Assembly (NCBI GenBank): GCA_025057755.1
Contig: JANWVC010000020.1
Coordinates: forward strand, 1-64,000
Direction of reading: 5' to 3'
DNA: 64,000 nucleotides
From: Limisphaera sp.
GTDB taxonomy: Bacteria; Verrucomicrobiota; Verrucomicrobiia; Limisphaerales; Limisphaeraceae
Shown piece by piece: positions 8,239 through 17,128 of this stretch. The notes under the pieces were generated by a model that ran no database searches, was not told the origin of the DNA, and saw only the letters and a list, made by a program, of their open reading frames with translations. The translations under genes were made by a program, and so were the position numbers. The stretch's first letter is position 1. The number at the start of each line of letters is the position of its first letter.

Positions 8239-9390
8239 TTAGCGACGGAACGATGCTGTAAAATCTGTCGTTTCGAGTTGCACGACTTTTTTCCGGGATT
8301 TGGAGAGGGCACTGAGCTCCTGTAGTTTGGCCTCCCAAGCTGCTCCATCCATCGGTAATTCCAGCGCCCGGTTTAGAAGTGCGGAGAAGACGATGGCATT
8401 GGCGAGTTCCACTGAGTGAATTCCCTCTGTGCCGGGTGCGATGAGTGGAGCACCGTCTAGAATGGCGTCCACAAAATTCTGCACCAACATGGCATGAGGC
8501 ATCGATGCGTCGGTGAAAGGAATTTCCACGTGCCACACCTCTGGTTTCGCAAATGGTTGTCGAGCTGAGCGACTGAATTCAAGCATGTCTGTCTCGTTAC
8601 GCGTGAAGAGCAGTCGATTATTCTCCAGCACGACTTTTCCGCGTGTGCCGGCGATTTCGAGCCGGTTGGTTCCGGGTGCTTCCCCTGTGGAACCAAGAAA
8701 CACGCCGGTGGCCCGATTGGGCCATTCCAGGTAGGCGGTGACGTTGTCCTCGACCTCGATCTCATGGTAACGGCCGAACTGGCAGAAACCTTGGACTCGA
8801 ACAGGCATGCCGCAGAGCCACTGGAGCATGTCCAGGTTGTGTAGGCACTGGTTGAGCAGGACTCCGCCTCCTTCTCCTTTCCATGTGGCGCGCCAACCGC
8901 CTGTGGCGAAATAAATTTCGGGCCGGAACCAATCCGTATTGATCCAGTTGACACGGACGATTTCGCCCAGTTCGCCGCTGGTGATGAGCCGACGTAGTTT
9001 TTGATATCGGGGTTCAGTTCTTAGTTGGAACATTGCGGCAAAGATTTGACGGGGATGGCGCTGACTGGCCTCGATGAGCCGCTCCGCATCGGCCTTGTGT
9101 GCGGCGATGGGCTTTTCGACCAGGACATGCAGACCGGCCTCCAAGGCGGTCCTGCCGAGTGGCACATGTTGGTAATGAGGGGTGGCGATGATCACAGCGT
9201 CCACGAGGCCGGAGTGGAACAGTTCGCGTGCGTCGGTGAAGCATTTGAGATCAGGGTATTGCTCCGGAGAAACCCGTGGAGCGCAGACGGCCACGAGTTC
9301 AGCGCGTTTGACCTGACCACGTCGCAGGTAGTCGGCGTGATACCGGCCAATGTTGCCCAAGCCGACAATGCCAATTCGAACCTTGTCCAT
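8239..9390 (-). CDS. Gfo/Idh/MocA family NAD(P)-dependent oxidoreductase
   Basis: 383 aa. Begins with the Rossmann dinucleotide-binding motif (IGIVGLGNIGRYHADYL, residues 5-21), continues with the VLVEKPIAAH signature near residue 100 that contains the active-site Lys, and has the C-terminal alpha/beta substrate domain typical of the family (GGGVLLNQCLHNLDMLQWL with His and Asp). The open frame extends to 9825, but similarity begins exactly at the ATG at 9390 and the upstream codons read as Pro/Arg/Ser-rich noise. Transcribed leftward, probably with the sugar isomerase behind it. It oxidises a hydroxyl of a sugar, inositol or sugar-nucleotide; the substrate is not evident. No secretion signal is present, so it should be cytoplasmic. 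Confidence 0.9.
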   Translation of the reverse strand: MDKVRIGIVGLGNIGRYHADYLRRGQVKRAELVAVCAPRVSPEQYPDLKCFTDARELFHSGLVDAVIIATPHYQHVPLGRTALEAGLHVLVEKPIAAHKADAERLIEASQRHPRQIFAAMFQLRTEPRYQKLRRLITSGELGEIVRVNWINTDWFRPEIYFATGGWRATWKGEGGGVLLNQCLHNLDMLQWLCGMPVRVQGFCQFGRYHEIEVEDNVTAYLEWPNRATGVFLGSTGEAPGTNRLEIAGTRGKVVLENNRLLFTRNETDMLEFSRSARQPFAKPEVWHVEIPFTDASMPHAMLVQNFVDAILDGAPLIAPGTEGIHSVELANAIVFSALLNRALELPMDGAAWEAKLQELSALSKSRKKVVQLETTDFTASFRR

Positions 9391-9761
9391 GTCCCCAGTT
9401 TTTATGCAGCGGAGAAGGCTCGCCAATGCAAATTCTTTTGAAGAGGCACTGGGCCAAGCGGGCCGGCTTGGTGGGACTTTTCTCCGCGGAGATCGGGGAT
9501 GTGATGTTCTGGCTGCGCGCGCGAGCGTCCGGGGCAGGCGCGGCGCCTGGTGTTGGCGATAGGCGCTTCGATTGGGACTGACCCGGTAGGTGTTTTGACT
9601 CACTGCTCGCGGGACCCCGGGAGTCCGAGAAACAGGCTTGAGAAACCACCCAAAAAGCCGCATTTTAGGAGGCAACATAGCCCGGAGAGCATGGTCATGC
9701 GCTTTGCCCACGACTCGGTGGTCACACGACCGGTGATTTGGCCCCACGTGTTCAAACGGTA
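9391..9761. other. Divergent intergenic region
   Basis: Lies between the leftward dehydrogenase and the rightward chemosensory operon, so promoters for both should be here. No convincing -35/-10 pair or operator was recognised, and the short frames inside have no family resemblance. Confidence 0.4.
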
Positions 9762-11423
9762 ATGGTACGAGAGCATCCTTTTCAAGCAGCCGTGGCAGCC
9801 CGGTATGGGTTGCGCAGAGAATCATCGACCCTTTTTGCCATCGGTGGGACGATTTTTTTGGTTTTGGGCCTGCTACTGGTGGTTGGGGCCGAATTGCAAC
9901 GAGCCAGGTTGGAACGTGGCTTGCGGGAAGGGGATCGTCTGGGCCGGGAATTGGAATTGCTGCTGTTGCGCCTGGAGGAGGCCGGTCGGCGGGCCCTTCG
10001 TGAGCCGGAATTTGCCGAAGTGGCTTCCACTAGAATGGGAGAAGTCTTTCGTCGGTGGAACGATACATGGACTGAGCAAGCTAGGGAAACGTTACGTGAG
10101 GCATCGCTGCTGGAGGGTCTCAATCGTGCCGTTGTCTTGTGCGGCGAGTGGCACGCCGCCTTGGCACGGTTAGCGGAAAACCATCAGATACGGGTGGGGG
10201 AGGCATCCCGAGCTTACTCGGATTTTCACGTAGGAGCCGTAGAACGTTCACATCAATGGCAGTGGATGTGGTCCCAAGGTTGGGCAGCCACGCGCGAGAA
10301 CTGGGAGAGGGGGCTTGTACGGTCTCGTTGGTTGGCTTGGGCAGGCGTGGCGTTCTGTGCTTTGGCGGGGCCGATTTTGTGGCACTCGGGCTGTGCCCGG
10401 TCGAATCGCCCGGGTTGGGATTATCAAGAGAGAATCCAACATCTGGAGCGCGGCGATTGGGATTCGCCGTGGCCAGCGGCTGGCGGCGCCGTGTGGAGGA
10501 CTGTAAGTGAGGCATGGGCTCGTTGGGTTGCGGGGGTGCGTCAGAATTTTCAACAAGCGCGAGATGGGGGCATGGATCTTTTGGCGCTTCATTCGCGCTG
10601 GAATCGGTGGTTAAAACGGGTGGAACAACGGGAAGAGCAATATCGGCGCCTGGTTACAGATTGCCGAAGGGCTTTGGACGCGATGCGACAGCAATCTTCA
10701 TTGGCAGCAGGTTCTTCGTCGCAGGAGGAGGTTGTGCCCGTACGGGTCGGGGAAGCGGTTCAAAATGTTGCAGCCTGGGTTAGCGACCCCGCCTCGACTG
10801 CCGGGCAGACCTGGCGCGAACCTTTGGAGTCGGCTCGCCTGCAGTTGGCTCGTATGCCTCACACGTTGGACACGATTCAAAGGGCCGTTTCGATGGTGCT
10901 CAAGATGGCCGATCAATCTCATCTGTTGTCGGTCAATGCTGCCATTGAGGCTGAAAAAGCCGGGGAATATGGCCTCGGTTTTGCCGTCGTGGCCGGTGAG
11001 GTTCGGCGATTGGCCGACCAGACCGCTGTGGCGGCTGGGGAAATTGAGGAGGCGTTGGAGGAACTGCGGCTTCAGGCGGAGTCTGGTTTGAAAAGTTTTG
11101 AGACTTTGGAGGCTGTGTTCAAACGAGGTGAACGCATGGAAATCCCTATGACCTTGTCTGCGTTTGGTGCGCTGCCTGCTGAACCGACCTGGCCGCAACG
11201 GCCAAGGGCCGGTTCAAGCGCATGGGATGAGGTCACGGATCGTTGTCGGAACTCGCTGATTGAATTCTGCACGTCGTGGCAGGAGGCGGAGTCATTGTGG
11301 GACGAAGCCGCCCAGATGCTCGCTGAATTGGAACGGATGGGACGCAGCCTTTCTGAGCTCGGGCCTGCGTGGGTTGGGAGCTCGACTTTGAAGCGTGGAA
11401 CTGGGCATGAGCCCATCGGCTGA
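9762..11423 (+). CDS. WspA-like methyl-accepting chemotaxis protein
   Basis: 553 aa. Hydrophobic segments near residues 22-43 and about 190-210 flank a periplasmic domain of about 145 residues rich in Glu/Arg helices. The cytoplasmic part ends in a shortened signalling hairpin whose tip region (MADQSHLLSVNAAIEAEKAG and then GFAVVAGEVRRLADQTAVAA, around residues 383-430) closely follows WspA of Pseudomonas, including EKAGEYG. A HAMP domain is not obvious. The ATG at 9762 is preferred over an in-frame TTG at 9738; neither has a good ribosome site. It precedes the CheW- and CheA-type genes by 9 bases or by overlap. In Wsp systems the receptor senses surface contact or envelope stress and controls the CheA kinase; that role is inferred here. 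Confidence 0.75.
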   Translation: MVREHPFQAAVAARYGLRRESSTLFAIGGTIFLVLGLLLVVGAELQRARLERGLREGDRLGRELELLLLRLEEAGRRALREPEFAEVASTRMGEVFRRWNDTWTEQARETLREASLLEGLNRAVVLCGEWHAALARLAENHQIRVGEASRAYSDFHVGAVERSHQWQWMWSQGWAATRENWERGLVRSRWLAWAGVAFCALAGPILWHSGCARSNRPGWDYQERIQHLERGDWDSPWPAAGGAVWRTVSEAWARWVAGVRQNFQQARDGGMDLLALHSRWNRWLKRVEQREEQYRRLVTDCRRALDAMRQQSSLAAGSSSQEEVVPVRVGEAVQNVAAWVSDPASTAGQTWREPLESARLQLARMPHTLDTIQRAVSMVLKMADQSHLLSVNAAIEAEKAGEYGLGFAVVAGEVRRLADQTAVAAGEIEEALEELRLQAESGLKSFETLEAVFKRGERMEIPMTLSAFGALPAEPTWPQRPRAGSSAWDEVTDRCRNSLIEFCTSWQEAESLWDEAAQMLAELERMGRSLSELGPAWVGSSTLKRGTGHEPIG

Positions 11424-11432
11424 GGGAATGGG

Positions 11433-12701
11433 TTGGCTACGAGGACGGACTCTGCCCGGCTGAAGGCGTTGATCTGTTTGCCAGGTGTGACGGCAAGGAC
11501 GGACATGTTGCTGGTGGAGTGTGAGTCGAGTCGACGCCGCCTCGGTTTGGAGGCAGCGTGGTTGTCGGCTGTATTGCCGATGCATTGGATGCAAGTTGCC
11601 GCAGCGCTGACACCTCCATGGGCAGGTTGGCTGGAGGAGGGTGCTGGTGCCCGGCCGGTCTTAGACCTCAACGCGTGGTTGTGGGGACAAGTTACGGTCG
11701 TGTCACCCGGCGCGCGCATTTTGGTTCCGCGCGTACCCAGCTCGTCCCGCCATTTGTATCCCTGTTTGTTGGTCGAACGGGTGCGAGGTGTCCTCCGTTG
11801 TCGTCCGGAAGATTTTGTTGACGGTGATTTAGCTGTTCAGTTCGACGGCGTTCGGTGTCCGACGCGGGTGGATGCGCAGGGCGTGCTTCACTGGGTGCCG
11901 GGCGATTCACTCTGGCGGCGAAGCCGTACCTTGATGCCCAGCGGGGTTTTGCCCCAAAGTGTTGCACCTCCGAAAAAAATCACCTTGGCGAGCGTACCGC
12001 AGGGTAGGTTTGTAGCGGCGTTCGAGGGCGAAGACCGCCCTGAATCGAGTCCGACGCAACAGTCCCTCAGGGTGCGGTCCAAGTGCTGGAGGGTTCGGGG
12101 CATTTGGGGTGACCGGTCGTGTGAGAAACTTTGGCAGGTTCGTCACTGTAGCGACTGCGATTTGTTTCAAGACGCGGCCTGGAGTGCAATCATGCGTGGT
12201 GCTGGCCAACGACCGGATGTGGCATGCCCGGGGTCCGGGACAATCGAGCGTGCTGGGGTGGATAATCGAGCGAGCCTGCTTGTCTTTGAGTTGGACGGCT
12301 GCCTTTGGGCCGTAGAGGTCCAATACGTGGTCGAAGTTACGGGGCCGCTTCCATTTCACCGGATACCGCGAAAGAGGGGGCTTGCGATTTGCGGGATCGT
12401 GCAATGGCGCGGATCGGTGCTATGTTGTTTTTCATTGCGTGAGGTGATGGGGCGGCCGGAGCCCTCGATCCGGCATGGCGGTATGGCCGGGCCGCGCGTG
12501 GTCGTGATTGAGTACAAAGGTCGCAAGATGACGTTGCCGGTGGACAAAGCCCTTGGGGTAGAATCCGTGGACCGTCGGGCCTGGTGCCCGTTGCCTGTCT
12601 CAGAGCGCCCTCGTTTGGCTCGCGAAGCCTTTCGGTCTCAAGGAGTCTGGGTAGCCGTGGTGGACATCGAGGCTCTTTTTGGAGGATTGCCACTTGCATG
12701 A
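11433..12701 (+). CDS. Double CheW coupling protein (WspB-like/WspD-like fusion)
   Basis: 422 aa. Residues about 22-190 are a divergent CheW-like beta-barrel domain. Residues 218-245 hold a four-Cys motif (C218, C230, C239, C242; CWRVRGIWGDRSC then HCSDC) that marks the N-terminus of WspD-type CheW proteins. Residues about 270-420 form a second, better conserved CheW domain (LLVFELDGCLWAVEVQYVVEV, then ICGIVQWRGSVLCCFSL). The protein therefore unites two adaptors that are separate genes (wspB and wspD) in Pseudomonas. Start is TTG at 11433, with GAGGGA 6 bases upstream. The stop overlaps the next ATG. It should bridge the receptor and the CheA kinase at the membrane. Confidence 0.75.
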   Translation: MATRTDSARLKALICLPGVTARTDMLLVECESSRRRLGLEAAWLSAVLPMHWMQVAAALTPPWAGWLEEGAGARPVLDLNAWLWGQVTVVSPGARILVPRVPSSSRHLYPCLLVERVRGVLRCRPEDFVDGDLAVQFDGVRCPTRVDAQGVLHWVPGDSLWRRSRTLMPSGVLPQSVAPPKKITLASVPQGRFVAAFEGEDRPESSPTQQSLRVRSKCWRVRGIWGDRSCEKLWQVRHCSDCDLFQDAAWSAIMRGAGQRPDVACPGSGTIERAGVDNRASLLVFELDGCLWAVEVQYVVEVTGPLPFHRIPRKRGLAICGIVQWRGSVLCCFSLREVMGRPEPSIRHGGMAGPRVVVIEYKGRKMTLPVDKALGVESVDRRAWCPLPVSERPRLAREAFRSQGVWVAVVDIEALFGGLPLA

Positions 12702-15022
12702 ATCTTGGTCGTCAAAACGAAACCCCGGGCGGGGCGGAGCACGATCGTTCTCTTTTGGAGCTTTTTTTGCGTGAAACCGAGGCGCAGGCTGCCCGCATGA
12801 TAGAACGGCTGCTTGAGCTTGAGCAGCGGCCAACGGGCAAGGATCTTATCGAGGCGCTGCTGCGGGATCTACACTCCTTGAAAGGGGCTGCCAGAGTTGT
12901 GAGGTTGCCTGCGATTGTCCACCTGGCCCATACCATGGAAGAGGGCTTGGTGCGCATGCGTGCGGGTCGAATCCCATTCGTCCCGGAATGGATTGACTTA
13001 TGGATGCGCGCCACGGACCGCATGCAACAATTGGCGCGGCATGCTGTTCAGCATTCAGAATCGGCTGTTGCTTGTGGGCAGCAAATGGAGACAGAAGACC
13101 CCGTGTTGCGGGAATTGCGTCTCCGACTGGAGGCTCTTGAGCTTGCTGAGGACAAGAATGGGTGTGCGCGGGCGGAGCTGGTGGCCCCTAGCGAGCGGCG
13201 GAGTCAGCCGGACGGTTCAGCCGGGGATCAGGCCGTGCCGGTGGACCAAGGTCCGCATTCAAGTGGTGGGTCGTCGGCGAAGGTGGCACCGGTTCTTCGG
13301 TGGGATTTGGAACTCTTGGATCGACTGATGGGATTAGCTTCTCAAGCGCTTGCCCACGGGCACAGCCTGAGCGGGGTCATTCAGCAGTTGCAGGTCGTGC
13401 GGCGTCGTCATGCGGAGGTGCGTGAAGTGTTGGCATTGCTGGAGGCCGCTTTGGTGAAGTCGAACGGGGCAGATTCGTGTGCAGCATTGAGGAGACAGCT
13501 TCATCAGGCTTGGAACGGGTGCGAACATGGGTTGCATACCTGGATTGAAGCCTTATATGCCCATGAGCAGAGAGCGAGCCAATGGTCTCATCGCTTGTAC
13601 CTGGCGGTCATGGAGGCGCGCGTGCGACCTTTTGCGGACGCTGTGCGACGGTTGCCGCGGCTCGTTCGGGACATGGCGCGTGTGTCAGGCAAGGAGATTC
13701 GGCTTGTGATCCGCGGCAACGAGATTCGGGTCGACCGGGAGATTCTTGAACGTGTGGAGGCGCCTCTGATGCATCTGGTGCGCAATGCCGTGGATCATGG
13801 CTGCGAATTCCCGTCCGAGCGGAGAGCAAATGGGAAAGCCACTCCCGCCGTGATTGCGATTGAGGCCGAGCTACGTGCACATGAGCTGAGGATTTGCGTC
13901 TCCGATGATGGGCGGGGGATAGACATGGAGGCCTTGCGTGCCCGTGTGAAGCAGGCAGGTTGGTTGGATGCTGCATCCTTGGAGACGGCGTCGGAGTCGC
14001 AATTATTGGAGTTTCTGTTTCGTCCTGGATTTACACTGCGGAACAATGTAACCGCTGACTCCGGTCGTGGAATCGGACTGGACGCGGTTCGTCAAGCAGT
14101 GCGAGAGATGCAGGGTCGGGTTGTTGTGCAAACGCGGCGCGGTCAGGGGACCACTTTTGAGATATGGTTGCCCCTGAGTCTCTCGATGGTGCGCGCCGTG
14201 GTGGTGGAAGTTGCAAATGAGCCCTATGCTTTCGCCGCGCGGCAGGTGAGCCGGCTCATGCGGTTGGTGCCGAGCGATTGCGAGGAGCTTGCGGGCGAGG
14301 TGTTCGTGCGCGTTGACGGTCGACCGGTGCCCTTATCTTCTTTGAGCGCGGCTTTGTGCCTCAGTCACGAGGTGACTCCACCTCCTCCTTGGTGGCTGGT
14401 TGTGACGGGGGTGGGTACCTCTCGACGCGCGTGGCAGGTGGATCGTTATTTGGGCGAGCAAGAACTTGCGCTGCTTCAAGCCGACCCGATGGTGCATACG
14501 GTTCCCGGGATTGCTGGCACGGCCGTTTTGGAGGACGGTCGGCCCGTGTTGCTGTTGGCTCCGGAAGAGCTGTCCACTCAGGTTCCTAAGACCTTGCGTG
14601 ATGCGGTGTGGACCGAACCGGCCTGGTCAGTTCTAGGATTGGGTATCGTGAGTGCTCGGAAGCAGGTCTTGCTCGCTGATGGCTCAAACGTCCAGCGTGA
14701 TCAAATTCGGCAGATACTGGATCAAATGGGATGCGTGGTTCGCGTGGCTGGTGATGGATGGGAAGCGTGGAGGTTGTTGCGGCAAGAGTCGTTTGATCTT
14801 GTGATGGCGTCTGCTGTGCTTCCGGGCTTAGACGGCCTGGAGTTGACCCGACGGATGCGTCAAGATCCCCGGTTTCATTCATTGCCCGTCCTTATTCTAA
14901 ATCCTGACTCGGATCGAATTGTGCGACAAATGAGCTGCGAAGCCGGAGCCAACCTTTGTTTAGGTCGGGAAACTTTACAATCAGCCGGATTGTCTGCGGT
15001 GGTGGCCAGCTTTTTGCGTTGA
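12698..15022 (+). CDS. WspE-like hybrid CheA histidine kinase with degenerate receiver domain
   Basis: 774 aa, starting with an ATGA overlap on the preceding gene. Order: Hpt domain with phospho-acceptor His59 (LHSLKGAARVV); a variable linker; a dimerisation/HATPase core (N box HLVRNAVDHG near 360, G1 DDGRGID, G2 GRGIGLDAV); a CheW-like regulatory domain from about 485 to 640; and a C-terminal receiver domain from about 655. The kinase parts look functional. In the receiver the phospho-acceptor Asp is replaced by Ser near residue 705 (MASAVLPGLDG), one Asp of the acidic pair is lost (LLADGS) and the conserved Lys is missing (CLGRE). The receiver can hardly accept phosphate and may be a binding module. 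No separate CheY, CheB, CheR or diguanylate cyclase gene follows. Confidence 0.85.
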   Translation: MNLGRQNETPGGAEHDRSLLELFLRETEAQAARMIERLLELEQRPTGKDLIEALLRDLHSLKGAARVVRLPAIVHLAHTMEEGLVRMRAGRIPFVPEWIDLWMRATDRMQQLARHAVQHSESAVACGQQMETEDPVLRELRLRLEALELAEDKNGCARAELVAPSERRSQPDGSAGDQAVPVDQGPHSSGGSSAKVAPVLRWDLELLDRLMGLASQALAHGHSLSGVIQQLQVVRRRHAEVREVLALLEAALVKSNGADSCAALRRQLHQAWNGCEHGLHTWIEALYAHEQRASQWSHRLYLAVMEARVRPFADAVRRLPRLVRDMARVSGKEIRLVIRGNEIRVDREILERVEAPLMHLVRNAVDHGCEFPSERRANGKATPAVIAIEAELRAHELRICVSDDGRGIDMEALRARVKQAGWLDAASLETASESQLLEFLFRPGFTLRNNVTADSGRGIGLDAVRQAVREMQGRVVVQTRRGQGTTFEIWLPLSLSMVRAVVVEVANEPYAFAARQVSRLMRLVPSDCEELAGEVFVRVDGRPVPLSSLSAALCLSHEVTPPPPWWLVVTGVGTSRRAWQVDRYLGEQELALLQADPMVHTVPGIAGTAVLEDGRPVLLLAPEELSTQVPKTLRDAVWTEPAWSVLGLGIVSARKQVLLADGSNVQRDQIRQILDQMGCVVRVAGDGWEAWRLLRQESFDLVMASAVLPGLDGLELTRRMRQDPRFHSLPVLILNPDSDRIVRQMSCEAGANLCLGRETLQSAGLSAVVASFLR

Positions 15023-15084
15023 GCTTTGTGGAATGGCCAGCCGCACCCAGGATCTGAGCAATCGATTCCTTTGAACATCGCGCT

Positions 15085-15114
15085 TTGCGGCCTACAAAAG
15101 ATTTTTGCTATACA
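15085..15114 (+). promoter_or_regulatory. Candidate promoter upstream of dksA-like/rpmG/rpsR
   Basis: TTGCGG at 15085-15090 and TATACA at 15109-15114 with an 18-base spacer, about 110 bases before the first gene. The -10 matches four of six consensus bases, the -35 three of six. It is the only plausible pair seen in the 200-base gap. Confidence 0.3.
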
Positions 15115-15224
15115 TTTTCTACTGGCGTCCGATTCATGATTTGGTACATTGGCCCGCCTTCCACGGGAAGTCGGGCATCCGTGGGGCAAGGGTGCGAAAC
15201 CTGTAACGGACAAAGAGCGGTTGC

Positions 15225-15815
15225 TTGATTGAAACCGTGACAGCGAAAAAGAAAACGAACAACAAGGCGGCTGCACCCAACAAAGTTCGAGGTGCGGCCA
15301 CCGCAGATGCCATCCTGGGAACTGCGCCGGTTCGGGGATCGAAAGAACCTCCGGTTAATATCAAACCGGAATGGCTTAAGTATTATCACCGGTTGCTGGA
15401 GTTGCGGGAGCAGTTGTTAAAGCAGCGCAATGGCCTAGCCCGGGAATCGGCTCAGGAGCTGCCCAGTTACAGTCTCCACATGGCCGATACGGGCACGGAC
15501 AATTTCGATCGGGATTTTGCGCTGAGTTTGCTCAGCTCGGACCAGGACGCTCTTTACGAGATTGAAGCGGCATTAAAGCGAATTGAGAAAAACACGTACG
15601 GCATCTGCGAGTTGACGGGCAAGCCGATTCCCAAGGCGCGCCTGGACGCTATTCCGTGGACACGTTACACTGTCGAGGCGCAGGCGCAGTTGGAGCGCAG
15701 CGGAATGGCCAAGCAACGCCGGCTTGCTGCATTGGGCTCTTTGGATTTTGTGGCTCCGGCAGAACCCGAGAGCTCTGAGGAAGAAGGAGAAGACAAACTG
15801 CGGGATAAGGAGTAA
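15225..15815 (+). CDS. DksA/TraR-family protein with reduced zinc finger
   Basis: 196 aa. A basic Lys/Asn-rich tail of about 45 residues precedes a coiled-coil region (YYHRLLELREQLLKQRNG) and the DksA-like globular part (DNFDRDFALSLLSS, then YGICELTGKPIPKARLDAIP). Of the four Cys of a classic DksA zinc finger only the first remains; the others are Thr, Trp and Tyr. Classic DksA binds the RNA polymerase secondary channel and works with ppGpp on ribosomal promoters; whether this variant does so is unknown. TTG at 15225 and GTG at 15237 are both possible starts. It lies 3 bases before rpmG and almost certainly shares its transcript. Confidence 0.8.
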   Translation: MIETVTAKKKTNNKAAAPNKVRGAATADAILGTAPVRGSKEPPVNIKPEWLKYYHRLLELREQLLKQRNGLARESAQELPSYSLHMADTGTDNFDRDFALSLLSSDQDALYEIEAALKRIEKNTYGICELTGKPIPKARLDAIPWTRYTVEAQAQLERSGMAKQRRLAALGSLDFVAPAEPESSEEEGEDKLRDKE

Positions 15816-15818
15816 GCC

Positions 15819-15986
15819 ATGCCGCGGGAAATCGTCATTCTTGAATGCACTGAAGCGGCGAAGGAAGGGAAGCCGCCTTCGCGTTATACGACAACGCGCA
15901 ACAAGAAGACCAAGACGGAGCGATTGGAGTTGCGGAAGTATAATCGGTTCCTTCGCCGGCACACATTGCATCGCGAGATCAAGTAA
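15819..15986 (+). CDS. rpmG: 50S ribosomal protein L33
   Basis: 55 aa. Recognised from [20 protein letters not shown] and the HTLHREIK end, the L33 signature. Only one Cys (position 10) remains, so this is the zinc-free (C-minus) form. The ATG follows the dksA-like stop by three bases, and GGAG lies just upstream. L33 sits near the E site of the large ribosomal subunit. Located between a DksA-like gene and rpsR, a compact translation-related operon. Confidence 0.9.
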   Translation: MPREIVILECTEAAKEGKPPSRYTTTRNKKTKTERLELRKYNRFLRRHTLHREIK

Positions 15987-15992
15987 CGGTTT

Positions 15993-16259
15993 ATGCCACG
16001 CAAAACCCATCTGGAATCCGATCGCCGGGGCGAAGCGCCCCCGCCGAGTGCGCTCTTGGAGCGTCGACAGGCTCGTCCTGCGACAAAGATTGACTTTACG
16101 CTCGACGCACTGGATTACAAGAATGTCAATCTGCTCAAGCAGTTTGTCACGGAGCAGGGGCGGATCTTGCCGCGGAAATACACCGGTCTGCCGGCTCATT
16201 ATCAGCGGCGGCTGGCCCGTGCCATCAAGCGCGCCCGGCAGATGCTACTGATGCGTTGA
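15993..16259 (+). CDS. rpsR: 30S ribosomal protein S18
   Basis: 88 aa, standard size. The core [20 protein letters not shown] and the end [19 protein letters not shown] are diagnostic for S18, which binds the central domain of 16S rRNA together with S6. It starts six bases behind the rpmG stop. The N-terminal 30 residues are lineage-specific and rich in Arg/Pro. S6 and L9, its usual neighbours in many bacteria, are not here. Confidence 0.95.
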   Translation: MPRKTHLESDRRGEAPPPSALLERRQARPATKIDFTLDALDYKNVNLLKQFVTEQGRILPRKYTGLPAHYQRRLARAIKRARQMLLMR

Positions 16260-16613
16260 GGCAGCCGCATTGGGAGGACGCGACTCGCGGGTTGGTCGCG
16301 CTGTCTTCGAGGCTACATCATTAGCGAGGTGCCCCATCATTCTGGGGACTGCATGATGTTTTGGAAGATGGTGGGGTGGCAAGGTTACATTTGGCCCTAG
16401 TCGATTCTTAGCTGTCCTTTGTTTTTGTGGGCATTACGATGGTCTTGGTTTCTAATGTGGCTGGATGATGGCCGGGTGTTTCCGGGGCGGAGTTGCCGGG
16501 CCTTTTCGGGCGTGTGACATCGGCAGAGCCATCCATCGCAACCGGGCCAGGCGGAGATTTGCGTCCGATGATTGGGTTGCTTGCATAGAGTGGCAGGCTC
16601 GGCTCCGTGAGCG
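16260..16613. other. Intergenic stretch after rpsR
   Basis: No gene seen. A six-base stem CGCGAC (16279-16284) / GTCGCG (16295-16300) with a 10-base loop lies shortly after the rpsR stop and could help end transcription, but the T-rich tail is poor. Confidence 0.4.
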
Positions 16614-17048
16614 ATGAAGGTTGAAGCTTACGAACAGGTTGTGGCTGTGCAGCCGGAGGACATTGATCCGCTCGGGCATGTGAACAACGTGGTTTATTTG
16701 CGATGGACCCAGGATGCTGCGGTGGCTCATTGGTTGGCAGCCGCACCCCAAGAGGCGCAACGACGTCTCGTGTGGGTGGTTTTGAGACACGAGATTGACT
16801 ACAAACATCCCGCGCGTGAGGGGGATGTCGTGCGGGTTCGAACCTGGGTGGGGGCTGCCTCTCGGTTTCGGTTCGAACGATTTACGGAGATGACACGGCT
16901 GAGGGACGGCCGCCTGCTGGCTCGGGTTCGGACCTTGTGGTGTCCTTTCGATCGAAGCACAGGACGGCTCACTGAGGTGGAGGCAGAGGTGCGTCGGCGG
17001 TTCTCGACGGGCACTGGCTCGGTCCGACCCATCCGAGCTTGTCTTTAG
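16614..17048 (+). CDS. Acyl-CoA/acyl-ACP thioesterase of the 4HBT hotdog family
   Basis: 144 aa. The motif DPLGHVNNVVYLRWTQDA (residues 17-34) is the 4-hydroxybenzoyl-CoA thioesterase/YbgC signature, with Asp as catalytic candidate. The rest follows the single hotdog fold (RHEIDYKHPAREGDVVRVRT). Such enzymes release fatty acids or aromatic acids from CoA or ACP. It converges with the large acyltransferase/acyl-ACP synthetase gene, so a part in lipid turnover is plausible but only inferred. Confidence 0.85.
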   Translation: MKVEAYEQVVAVQPEDIDPLGHVNNVVYLRWTQDAAVAHWLAAAPQEAQRRLVWVVLRHEIDYKHPAREGDVVRVRTWVGAASRFRFERFTEMTRLRDGRLLARVRTLWCPFDRSTGRLTEVEAEVRRRFSTGTGSVRPIRACL

Positions 17049-17128
17049 GTGCACCCCCGGCCTGCATCGTCACGTCGGTGTTGTGAGCAGAGCCGTTTTG
17101 GCATATACAGGTCGTCGGTTCATGCGGC

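Noticed and set aside
9391-9825. Upstream extension of the Gfo/Idh/MocA gene
   Set aside because: Open frame, but residues before the ATG at 9390 have no similarity and a random composition.
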